Assembly: GCA_021850745.1 (NCBI GenBank)
Contig: JAJZKX010000038.1
Span: 1-10,511 of the forward strand
Source of the DNA: Thermoplasmata archaeon
Lineage (GTDB): Archaea; Thermoplasmatota; Thermoplasmata; Thermoplasmatales; Thermoplasmataceae
Direction: 5' to 3'
Length of the DNA stretch: 10,511 nt
Below the pieces are notes generated by a model. That model worked only from the letters and a program-made list of their open reading frames with translations. It was not told where the DNA came from and searched no databases. The position numbers were made by a program, and so were the translations under genes. How positions within the stretch are numbered: position 1 is the stretch's first letter; each line of letters starts with the position of its first letter. Positions 1-6,481 of the stretch are shown one piece after another.

Positions 1-137
1 CGGGAAATTCCTGTTGCAGTGGCCTGTGTCAATGACTGCAGTGATCTGAACGGTTTTCCTTTCTTCCTCCTGTTGATCTCCCCAGAGAGGATCACCCAGT
101 TCTTGAGAAATCCCGGATTCAGAAGATCGTAAGACAC
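1..137 (-). CDS. Possible 5' part of an unknown gene running off the left edge
   Basis: A minus-strand frame is open from about position 215 to the window edge without a stop. No ATG lies in it. A GTG at 137-135 is preceded by GGAG at 149-146 with 8 bases between, and a TATA-like stretch lies at about 189-199, so a GTG start is plausible. From this start the product begins VSYDLLNPGFLKNWVIL and continues into a lysine/arginine-rich, hydrophilic stretch. I do not recognise it. Codons use purines at first positions more often than the competing plus-strand frame. That competing frame is open from base 1 to a TAA at 130-132 and would be the C-terminus of a gene entering from the left. Wobble positions coincide in the two frames, so base composition cannot decide between them. 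Either one could be a remnant. Confidence 0.3.
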   Translation of the reverse strand, partial: MSYDLLNPGFLKNWVILSGEINRRKKGKPFRSLQSLTQATATGIS

Positions 138-185
138 GATCTCATCTCCGGTCGTTTCCGATGAAATACATTCCTGTACTCCTGC

Positions 186-228
186 TTGGTGATATATAGG
201 CTGGTGTGCTACACACTATACTTACCAA
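186..228. repeat. Imperfect inverted repeat upstream of the transporter gene
   Basis: Three nested arm pairs are visible: TTGGT 186-190 with ACCAA 224-228, TATAG 195-199 with CTATA 216-220, and TGTG 205-208 with CACA 212-215 around a CTA loop. Short unpaired stretches separate the arms. The element lies in the gene-poor stretch 138-338 and overlaps the possible minus-strand TATA box. It could be an operator or a transcript hairpin, or chance. Confidence 0.3.
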
Positions 229-290
229 CCATCCAATGTAAGCGGCTATTTTAATGTCTGACAATTAGGAACCACACTTCAGGCTAAGGA

Positions 291-303
291 AACATTTATA
301 AAT
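291..303 (+). promoter_or_regulatory. Archaeal box A (TATA) promoter for the MFS gene
   Basis: AACATTTATAAAT is preceded by the purine-rich AAGGA (286-290), which would serve as a BRE. A transcript start about 25 bases downstream would fall near 320-325, giving a leader of roughly 15 bases that still contains the ribosome binding site at 327-333. The ten bases AACATTTATA recur exactly at 8692-8701 in front of the acyl-CoA synthetase gene. Confidence 0.65.
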
Positions 304-326
304 TGAAAATTGTAGTATGAATAACC

Positions 327-333
327 AAGGAGG
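327..333 (+). promoter_or_regulatory. Ribosome binding site of the MFS gene
   Basis: AAGGAGG, a near-perfect anti-16S match, ends 5 bases before the ATG at 339 and fixes that start. Confidence 0.8.
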
Positions 334-338
334 ATAAC

Positions 339-1703
339 ATGACAGAAACACAAGATTATCAGGTTAGTGCAAGACTAGAACGCTTCCCAAGCTGGCCATG
401 GCCGTATGCAGTGTTAATTATAGTCGGAGCGGCCTACTTTTTTAGCCTGTTCGACGTTCTGACTATAGGTGTGGCTGCGCCTGCTATTGGAAAAGAATTT
501 GGGATTGCAGGCCAGGTAATTGCAGGAGAGGGTACCGTTGTATCGTTGCTTGGGTACGTGTTCGGCGCATTCGTTTTTTCACACATATCTGATTCCTTGG
601 GAAGAAAAAAAGGACTCGCAATCTCACTCATATCGTATTCAGTTGGATCTCTGCTTACTGCGACTTCCACTGCTGTGGTGTGGATATATGTCTGGAGATT
701 TCTGACAGGAGTGGGTATAGGAGCGGACTTGGCCATTGCGGCAGCTTTCCTTAGCGAGCTTGCCCCCTCACACGTGAGGGGAAAATTTCAGAGTCTCAGC
801 ACATTTTTCGGATTTGTTGGCGCAGGAGTTGGTCCCTTCGTCGGGTTTCTGGTGATCCCAGCATTTGCGTGGGGATGGAGGCTCTTTTTTGTCATTGGAG
901 CTTTGGGCGGTCTCTTCATAATTTTCTTTAGAAGAGGCTTGCCGGAAAGCCCCAGATGGCTGCTTTCAAAGGGAAGAGCAAAGGAGGCTTCAGACCTGTT
1001 GGATATAATTGAAAAAGACTATACGGAGAAACATAAGGAACTCCCTCCGCCAAGCCCATCCAGGGGAATGATTGTTTCTGGTGAGAAAAAGGTTCCATTG
1101 ATGGAGCTTTTCAGTAGGAAACACGGTCCAAGGGTGATTCTAGTTCTGGTAGTGTTCTTTCTTTATTACGTGTACACGTATCCGTTCCTTGCACTCACGA
1201 CCTCGTTGCTAGCAGCCTCAGGTTATACCATAGTACTCAGCCTTTTGGTTGTTGGCCTGGGAAGCTTGGGATACGCCATTGGCTCTTTCTCGTCGTTTAT
1301 CTTTTCTGAACATCTGGAAAGGAAATACCTGATATCAGTTCTGTTCATAATTCAGGGTCTTTCAATGTTCGGTTTGGCTATAAAGCTTAACGTTGCTGAA
1401 GTTATATTATCTGACTTTGCAGGTGCCCTTTCCAATACATTCCTTGCAACAATGCTTTACATCTATGCAGCTGAGAACTTCCCAACAAGGGCAAGGAGCA
1501 ATGGCGTTGCTGCCACCGACGGACTTGGTCATCTGGCGCCGGTATTTTCAATACCCCTCGCACTGGCGGTATTCGAGAGCAGCAAAACCAGTGGGTTTTT
1601 CAACACATATCTGATGCTCGGAATAATGGCCATCATTGGTGGAATTATAGTTCTATTCGGCATCAGGGCGACGGGACGGAAATTGGAAGATATTTCTGAA
1701 TGA
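339..1703 (+). CDS. Major facilitator superfamily transporter (sugar/metabolite:H+ symporter type)
   Basis: A 454-residue inner-membrane carrier, the normal length for the family, with about twelve hydrophobic segments and a polar central loop at about residues 199-262. Family landmarks are Asp39 in helix 1, the loop 2-3 motif DSLGRKKG (85-92), Arg120 in helix 4 followed by GVGIGAD, E140-LAPSHVRG (ending at 148) after helix 4, PESPRWL (202-208) after helix 6, and ENFPTRARSNG (379-389), the second-half counterpart of the E-x-x-P-x-x-x-RG motif. This combination is typical of sugar-porter and metabolite:H+ symporter branches, which include carriers of aromatic acids, dicarboxylates and alpha-ketoacids. 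Substrate cannot be read from sequence. The adjacent acyl-CoA enzymes suggest an organic acid or amino-acid-like substrate (inference). The gene has its own promoter and ribosome binding site and converges on the minus-strand block. Confidence 0.92.
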   Translation: MTETQDYQVSARLERFPSWPWPYAVLIIVGAAYFFSLFDVLTIGVAAPAIGKEFGIAGQVIAGEGTVVSLLGYVFGAFVFSHISDSLGRKKGLAISLISYSVGSLLTATSTAVVWIYVWRFLTGVGIGADLAIAAAFLSELAPSHVRGKFQSLSTFFGFVGAGVGPFVGFLVIPAFAWGWRLFFVIGALGGLFIIFFRRGLPESPRWLLSKGRAKEASDLLDIIEKDYTEKHKELPPPSPSRGMIVSGEKKVPLMELFSRKHGPRVILVLVVFFLYYVYTYPFLALTTSLLAASGYTIVLSLLVVGLGSLGYAIGSFSSFIFSEHLERKYLISVLFIIQGLSMFGLAIKLNVAEVILSDFAGALSNTFLATMLYIYAAENFPTRARSNGVAATDGLGHLAPVFSIPLALAVFESSKTSGFFNTYLMLGIMAIIGGIIVLFGIRATGRKLEDISE

Positions 1704-1727
1704 TTATTTTCCCCCCTATTTATTTTT
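1704..1727 (+). terminator. T-rich transcription terminator after the MFS gene
   Basis: Directly after the TGA stop comes a T-rich tract with TTTT (1707-1710), a C6 run and TTTTT (1723-1727). Archaeal RNA polymerase stops at oligo-T tracts without needing a hairpin. The 140-base gap 1704-1843 separates convergent genes and holds no gene that I can see. Confidence 0.5.
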
Positions 1728-1834
1728 GCAGTTAATATTTCTCGAACTTGGATTACTTATTTGGAGCTTTCTATAACGGTGTATGGCTAAGGTATTATTG
1801 TCACAACAAGATTCTTACCCTCGGATTGTGCATT

Positions 1835-1843
1835 AAAAAGGGG
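1835..1843 (-). terminator. Oligo-T terminator after the acyl-CoA dehydrogenase gene
   Basis: On the minus strand the TAA stop (1846-1844) is followed at once by CCCC and then TTTTT (1839-1835). This is a plausible short archaeal termination tract for the molybdenum hydroxylase/dehydrogenase transcript. Confidence 0.4.
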
Positions 1844-2986
1844 TTAGAATGATGGTGGCAGTCCAAGAGTATGGCGTCCAATCAGCGATAGCGTCATCTG
1901 CTCTGGCACTGGCCCGACTCTGAAAAGCCTAAGGTTTCTCCAATGGAGCTCAATACCCATATCGACAGAGAACGCCATGCCGCCAAAGACCTGCATCGAG
2001 TGATCTGCCAGCGCATAGGCTGAGTTTGCAGACAGGTATGCAGCCGCGTTGGCTTCAAACATTCCATCCTCACCAGCATCACGTTTTCTGGCAGCTTCTT
2101 CAATCATGCGCCGGCTCGCTTCAAGCATTATTTTCCCATGCGCGAGTGGAAACTGTATGGACTGGTTTGCACCCAATTGCTTCCCGAAAAGTGTTCTGTC
2201 TTTTGCATACTGCGTCGCACTTTTCAGTACTAACTCGCCGGTGCCGAGAGAAATGGAGGCCGTGGAAAGCCGCTCCAGGTTAAGTATGCCCGTAAGGGCG
2301 TGCCACCCTCCCCCCTCCTCACCAAGTATGTCATCCTCTGAAACGGTTACATTATCAAAGAACACTTCGCATGAGCCCAGAGATCTGAGAGCAATATCAT
2401 CGATTCTGGATGTAGTGATACCACTGTGCTCTTTTGGGTTGATTGCAAAAAGAGTCAGACCTTTTGTGCTTCTGGTCTTCTCCTTTGTTGTCTTCGCGAG
2501 AACCAGCATGAGATCGGAGATGTGCGCCATTGTTATCCAGATCTTTCTTCCAGAAAGCACAAATTCCCCCTTTGACCGATCTGCACGAGTTGAAATATTT
2601 AATGTATCACTTCCGGCATTGGGTTCAGTTATTGCGATCGAAGAAATCATTTCGTTTCTTGCTATCTTTGGAAGAAGTTTTTCCTTCTGCTTTTCCGACC
2701 CCAGTGAAGATATGGCAAATGCGCCGAATACATTGTAAGCCATAATCAAATCACCAGCTGCGACACCGTGCATGGAAGATGTGTGGCACACGATCTTTAC
2801 ATAATCAGAAATGGACAATCCGCTTCCTCCATATTCTTCAGGTAGCAGTAGTGTGGTAAGGCCCAGATTTCTTATCACTTCCAGGAATTCGTCCGGAAAC
2901 TCGGCCTTCTTATCCTTCTCTACCCAGTAATGAGTATCAAATTTCTCTGTTCCCTGATTTATGTAGCTAATAATAGTATCTAACAT
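1844..2986 (-). CDS. Acyl-CoA dehydrogenase, isovaleryl-CoA-dehydrogenase-like active site
   Basis: A full-length 380-residue FAD enzyme that oxidises an acyl-CoA to the 2,3-enoyl-CoA, normally passing electrons to an electron-transfer flavoprotein. Visible landmarks are the helical N-terminal domain, signature AITEPNAGSD (118-127), RKIWIT (147-152) of the flavin/substrate region, the FAD-contact stretch RTLFGKQLGANQSIQFPLA (264-282) and QVFGG (332-336). In an ungapped alignment of residues 351-371 to the family C-terminus, the medium-chain-type catalytic Glu corresponds to Pro359. Glu238 in NLERL matches the catalytic Glu of isovaleryl-CoA and long-chain enzymes, so the protein is probably active with that base. 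A branched or bulky substrate is possible. AAGGTGG (3000-2994) lies 7 bases before the ATG. The gene starts 19 bases after the molybdenum hydroxylase stop and is probably cotranscribed with it. Confidence 0.9.
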   Translation of the reverse strand: MLDTIISYINQGTEKFDTHYWVEKDKKAEFPDEFLEVIRNLGLTTLLLPEEYGGSGLSISDYVKIVCHTSSMHGVAAGDLIMAYNVFGAFAISSLGSEKQKEKLLPKIARNEMISSIAITEPNAGSDTLNISTRADRSKGEFVLSGRKIWITMAHISDLMLVLAKTTKEKTRSTKGLTLFAINPKEHSGITTSRIDDIALRSLGSCEVFFDNVTVSEDDILGEEGGGWHALTGILNLERLSTASISLGTGELVLKSATQYAKDRTLFGKQLGANQSIQFPLAHGKIMLEASRRMIEEAARKRDAGEDGMFEANAAAYLSANSAYALADHSMQVFGGMAFSVDMGIELHWRNLRLFRVGPVPEQMTLSLIGRHTLGLPPSF

Positions 2987-3005
2987 GTAATATCCACCTT
3001 AATCT

Positions 3006-5360
3006 CTATCTCGTGGTTTGCGTTACGCTTTTCTCAATCTCCTTCAGAACTCTTTCACTCCACAGAGGTAGCTGTTTCAGCCGTGCTCCGGTTGCATCAA
3101 ATACTGCATTATTTATGGCTCCCGAGACGGTTATTATTCCCATTTCAGCGATTCCTTTAGCTCCAAAGGGACCCTCCCGGCTTCCGGTTTCAATAAATTC
3201 CACCTGTATTTCCGGTACCTCGGTTATTCCCGGGACTTCATAATCAGAAAACCCGGTGTTCACAACTTCACCGTGCTGAATGGCAAGTTCCTCAAATAAT
3301 GTGTGTCCTATTGCTTGGACTGCACCGCCAATTATCTGACCTCTTGCACCACTGGGGTTTATTATTGTGCCACAATCATTCACAATGACGAGTTTCAATG
3401 GTCTCACAATGCCTGTTTCGGTATCGACCTCGACCAGTGCTGCAGTGGCGCCTGTGACATAGTCCGAAGAGATATTTCCCTTGTTCGTCTTCGGGTCCGC
3501 CATTTCAGTATCCGGATCAAAATAGTAATAACTGAAATATGTTTTTCCGCCCTCACTGAAATGCATCTTCCTGATAAATTTTCCAAGGTCCACGGAAATA
3601 GAAGAATCTGACGAGGATTTTATGATTCCCTCCTCTATTACCAGGTCTTGAACATCCGTCTTGAAAAACACGGCAGCATCCGCAATGATCTCAGCCTTAA
3701 GCTTTCTTGCCGCTCTCTGGGCTGCTCCTCCGTTTACAAACGTGCCTCTACTTGCATGGGTTGCAGTATCCCAGGGCCTTAACTCAGAGTCTCCTTTGTA
3801 GATAACACTTACCTTGCTCAGCGGGACCCCAATTTCCGAGGCCACAATCTGAGTGAGTGACTGTATTGAACCCTGGCCCAGTTCACTGATTCCGGTGAAA
3901 AGAGTAATGTTTGCATAGTCGTCCATTTTCACCACGGCTCCACTCCCATCTGTGTGGTATACTCTCGCCCCTCCGCCAACGTGGATCAATCCTGCAAAGC
4001 CAATGCCTAGCTTTTTTGGTCCATGCCCTTCCAGCATATGCGGGCCTTTCCAGTCGATGGCCTTAGCGGCTTTTTCCAGAGCATTCCTAAGGTTCGAGTT
4101 TCTGATGAACATTCCCTGCGGAGTCATATAATCGCCCTGATGTGAGTTGATGAGCCTGAATTTAAGCGGGTCCATGCCTAATTCATTCGCCAGCATATCC
4201 AGGTGGGATTCCAGTGCAAAGTCCATTTGCGGATTTCCGGCACCCCTCATATTTACAGTATAAATGTTATTTGTATATACTGCCTTAGCGTCAAACCTCA
4301 CATTAGAGACTTTATAAAGACCCGTAACCGTTGAAGCCATTACTCTCGCATCAAACGCTCCCCATGAAACATATGCCCCTGTATCCAGTACTGCGTGTAC
4401 GTCTCTTGCCAGCATCTTTCCATCTCTGCCGACTCCGCTTTTTATCTTTATCTTGACAGGCTGTCTTGTTGGTGAGAATTTGAAATCCTCTGTGCGGTTA
4501 AACAATATCTTGACCGGTCTTCCGGTTTTGAGTGCCAGAGCAGCAGTAATAACCTCAAATGGATACAGTGCCATACCTCTGCCAAAGGTTCCGCCTATGT
4601 AAGGCTGAACTATCCTGATCTTTGAAGGATCATAATTAAGTGCCTCTGCAAGTTCTCTTTTTAGCTGGAAAGGCTGCTGTGTATTTGAGATCAAAACAAG
4701 ATTTCTCGACTCGTCGAAAGTTGCAACCGCACCTAAAGTCCCTAGAGGTGAAAACGCGACTCGGGGAATGTCAAATTCATCTTCTCTGATAAGGTAACTC
4801 TGCCTGAAACCCTCCTCAATGGATCCTGATTCAACATTGAAATTAATCCTTGCCACATTGCTGCCGATCTCTTCATGAACAAGAGGTGCGCCATTTTTTA
4901 AAGCCTGTTCTGTATCAAATACACCATCTATCTGTTCATAGTCTATTTCTACATCTTCCTGTACGTCTCTACTGACCCTTTCCAGATCGGTTGTGGCGAG
5001 TGCCAGAATCTCATCGCCGATTGATCTTATTTTCGGATATTTCAGCGGGGGATTGTCTTTTAGGGGACCTATATTGTTGAACCCTGTGTCCTTGCCGGTA
5101 ATTACCGCTTTTACATGATCTCTCATTAAAAGCTTCTCATAATCCAGTCTCTTGATAATACCATGGGAGATCGGGCTTCTCATGATGTAAGCATATAACA
5201 TACCGGGAAATTCAATATCATTTATGTACTCCGCAAACCCCCTGACCTTATCATAACCGTCAAATGTTCTTGGCACAGGAGTTCCAATATATTTCCTGTT
5301 CTCTCTTGCTAAAGTAATATATTGCAGATTCTCTGCACGATTCTCAGCCGCTCTAGACAT
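3006..5360 (-). CDS. Molybdenum hydroxylase large subunit (xanthine dehydrogenase/aldehyde oxidase family)
   Basis: A 784-residue molybdopterin-binding catalytic subunit of the xanthine dehydrogenase/aldehyde oxidase/CO dehydrogenase family. Such enzymes insert a water-derived OH into a C-H bond of an aldehyde, heterocycle or aromatic thioester. After a 26-residue lead, GTPVPR (26-31) opens the hammerhead domain. Cofactor motifs follow: TQQPF (227-231), GGTFGRG (256-262), MRGAGNPQ (371-378), ISELGQGS (491-498), ASRGT (536-540), GQIIGG (674-679) and GAKGIAE (733-739) with the expected catalytic Glu739. The AYRCSFR loop of true CO dehydrogenase is absent. Length is normal for a stand-alone large subunit. 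The [2Fe-2S] and FAD subunits this type needs are not adjacent. Related archaeal proteins serve as glyceraldehyde oxidoreductases, so that role is an alternative. No Shine-Dalgarno precedes the ATG, and an AT-rich box at 5386-5398 suggests a leaderless transcript. Confidence 0.9.
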   Translation of the reverse strand: MSRAAENRAENLQYITLARENRKYIGTPVPRTFDGYDKVRGFAEYINDIEFPGMLYAYIMRSPISHGIIKRLDYEKLLMRDHVKAVITGKDTGFNNIGPLKDNPPLKYPKIRSIGDEILALATTDLERVSRDVQEDVEIDYEQIDGVFDTEQALKNGAPLVHEEIGSNVARINFNVESGSIEEGFRQSYLIREDEFDIPRVAFSPLGTLGAVATFDESRNLVLISNTQQPFQLKRELAEALNYDPSKIRIVQPYIGGTFGRGMALYPFEVITAALALKTGRPVKILFNRTEDFKFSPTRQPVKIKIKSGVGRDGKMLARDVHAVLDTGAYVSWGAFDARVMASTVTGLYKVSNVRFDAKAVYTNNIYTVNMRGAGNPQMDFALESHLDMLANELGMDPLKFRLINSHQGDYMTPQGMFIRNSNLRNALEKAAKAIDWKGPHMLEGHGPKKLGIGFAGLIHVGGGARVYHTDGSGAVVKMDDYANITLFTGISELGQGSIQSLTQIVASEIGVPLSKVSVIYKGDSELRPWDTATHASRGTFVNGGAAQRAARKLKAEIIADAAVFFKTDVQDLVIEEGIIKSSSDSSISVDLGKFIRKMHFSEGGKTYFSYYYFDPDTEMADPKTNKGNISSDYVTGATAALVEVDTETGIVRPLKLVIVNDCGTIINPSGARGQIIGGAVQAIGHTLFEELAIQHGEVVNTGFSDYEVPGITEVPEIQVEFIETGSREGPFGAKGIAEMGIITVSGAINNAVFDATGARLKQLPLWSERVLKEIEKSVTQTTR

Positions 5361-5385
5361 TCAATAAAAGTTAGCATTGGAACGG

Positions 5386-5398
5386 TATTTATTTTTAT
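5386..5398 (-). promoter_or_regulatory. Putative box A of the molybdenum hydroxylase gene (leaderless)
   Basis: The minus strand reads ATAAAAATAAATA, centred about 30 bases before the ATG at 5360. This places the transcript start within a few bases of the start codon, which fits the lack of a Shine-Dalgarno. A second candidate box, CATATAAATTA at 5434-5424, would give a leader of about 40 bases. The 143-base gap 5361-5503 holds no convincing gene. Confidence 0.4.
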
Positions 5399-5474
5399 GG
5401 GTGTCAAAACTGTCCAATCTCTCTAATTTATATGTCGCAAATCAAAATTGTCCGGCACGTGGAAAGCGGCGTGG

Positions 5475-5479
5475 AAAAA
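5475..5479 (-). terminator. Oligo-T tract after the cyclodeaminase-family gene
   Basis: Five T residues on the minus strand lie 24 bases past the TGA at 5506-5504. This is a weak candidate for archaeal termination between the dehydrogenase/cyclodeaminase transcript and the molybdenum hydroxylase transcript. Confidence 0.25.
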
Positions 5480-5503
5480 TTGATAGCGATCAACGATCCG
5501 GAT

Positions 5504-6481
5504 TCACATTTCCAGTTCAACATACCTTTTGTTGACCACAGCCTTTTCATAGATGTACTTCGCAGATATGACATCCAGTGTTGCATATCCAACGGACTTG
5601 AACACGGTAATGTCATTTTCCTTCCTGGGAATTTCAACTTTCTTTGACAATATATTTTCCAGTTCCACTAAGTTTTCTAATTTCAGAATACCCTCATTTA
5701 CTGCACCCATTATGTCCCCAGCTTCTTTGAGAACATATTCTGTCTTGTCGAGTATAACATAATTAGCCCTTTCAAGGGTGGTAAGATCAAGCTCCTTCCG
5801 ATCAGGAAGCGTTCCAATACTTGAAATATGGCACCCCTCCTTTATGTGGTTGCCATCAATCACGGGAACTTCTGAGTCTGTTGCAACTATGAGGATATCT
5901 GAACGATCCACTACATGATTCGCGCTTGCAGCATCGTATGAGTCAAAACCAAGCTTCCCGATCCTGTCCGCGAAATCTTTTCTATGGGAGGGATCCCTAC
6001 TAAATACCACTACTTTTTCCAATTTTCTGGACACGAGCATTGCTTTTGTCAAAAAGAAAGCCTCAAGCCCTGATCCTATGACCCCAAGAGTAGTGGCGTC
6101 AGCACGGGATATATATTTTGCGCACAATCCCGCCAGAGCCCCCGTCCTTAGCGCGGTTACATAATTTGAGTCCAGAATTGCGAGAATTTCACCAGTGGTT
6201 GCTTTTGCCAGCATGGTCAAACCAGTTGATTTAGGAAGTGAAATTTTCTGGTTTTTCTTGTACTCGGATACCAGTTTCACCAGAAATACATCCCTGGTAA
6301 GGTCTGCAACAGGCATGGAAAGCCACAATGATGTTGATTCCTCGATTGTAATTACTTGCCTCATCGGAAGTACGAATTCTGTTTTTCTTATCAGATCTCT
6401 CTCCAGATAATCCATGAACTCTCCCATATCAGAGACAGAGTCTGATGCTTTAAAATTTATAAATTTCACCAGCCGAATCAC
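5504..6481 (-). CDS. Ornithine cyclodeaminase/mu-crystallin family oxidoreductase
   Basis: A 325-residue NAD(P)-dependent protein of the family containing ornithine cyclodeaminase, archaeal L-alanine dehydrogenase, ketimine reductases and mu-crystallin, at normal length. Evidence is the substrate-side FLVKLVS with Lys69, RTGA (112-115) before a Rossmann fold with GVIGSGLEA (133-141), and the C-terminal ITVFKSVG (291-298) followed by an AKYIYEKA helix. True ornithine cyclodeaminases carry an Asp in a GxD-x-PGK-x-ELD stretch; here it reads GTLPDRKELD (223-232), one residue shorter and without that Asp. Ornithine cyclisation is therefore doubtful, and a reductase or dehydrogenase acting on another amino or imino acid is as likely. 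The start is GTG, not ATG: GGAG at 6492-6489 lies 7 bases upstream, and the start overlaps the previous gene's stop by 4 bases (GTGA), indicating translational coupling. Confidence 0.88.
   Translation of the reverse strand: MIRLVKFINFKASDSVSDMGEFMDYLERDLIRKTEFVLPMRQVITIEESTSLWLSMPVADLTRDVFLVKLVSEYKKNQKISLPKSTGLTMLAKATTGEILAILDSNYVTALRTGALAGLCAKYISRADATTLGVIGSGLEAFFLTKAMLVSRKLEKVVVFSRDPSHRKDFADRIGKLGFDSYDAASANHVVDRSDILIVATDSEVPVIDGNHIKEGCHISSIGTLPDRKELDLTTLERANYVILDKTEYVLKEAGDIMGAVNEGILKLENLVELENILSKKVEIPRKENDITVFKSVGYATLDVISAKYIYEKAVVNKRYVELEM
6453..6466. repeat. Perfect AT palindrome with an internal TATA element
   Basis: AAATTTATAAATTT is a perfect 14-base palindrome inside the first codons of the cyclodeaminase-family gene. 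Read on the minus strand it resembles a box A about 26 bases before a transcript start near 6433, just ahead of an in-frame ATG at 6427-6425 (Met19). It could be an internal promoter or a coding coincidence. Confidence 0.3.

Noticed and set aside
2049..2738. Long plus-strand open frame of 229 codons opposite the acyl-CoA dehydrogenase gene
   Set aside because: Its translation shows no family motifs, and the minus-strand frame is an unmistakable acyl-CoA dehydrogenase with a ribosome site. This is an antisense shadow.
3006..5360. Carbon monoxide dehydrogenase large subunit (CoxL)
   Set aside because: The Cys-containing AYRCSFR active-site loop that marks true CO dehydrogenase is absent; the matching region reads MRGAGNPQ.
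5455..5480. Direct repeat GTGGAAA at 5459-5465 and 5471-5477 as a regulatory array or CRISPR-like repeat
   Set aside because: There are only two short copies 12 bases apart, with no further copies.
5432..5647. Plus-strand 71-codon frame starting in the gap before the molybdenum hydroxylase, near a TATA-like stretch
   Set aside because: It has no ribosome binding site, and most of it is antisense to the conserved C-terminus of the cyclodeaminase-family gene. The TATA-like stretch is too close to the ATG to act as its promoter.
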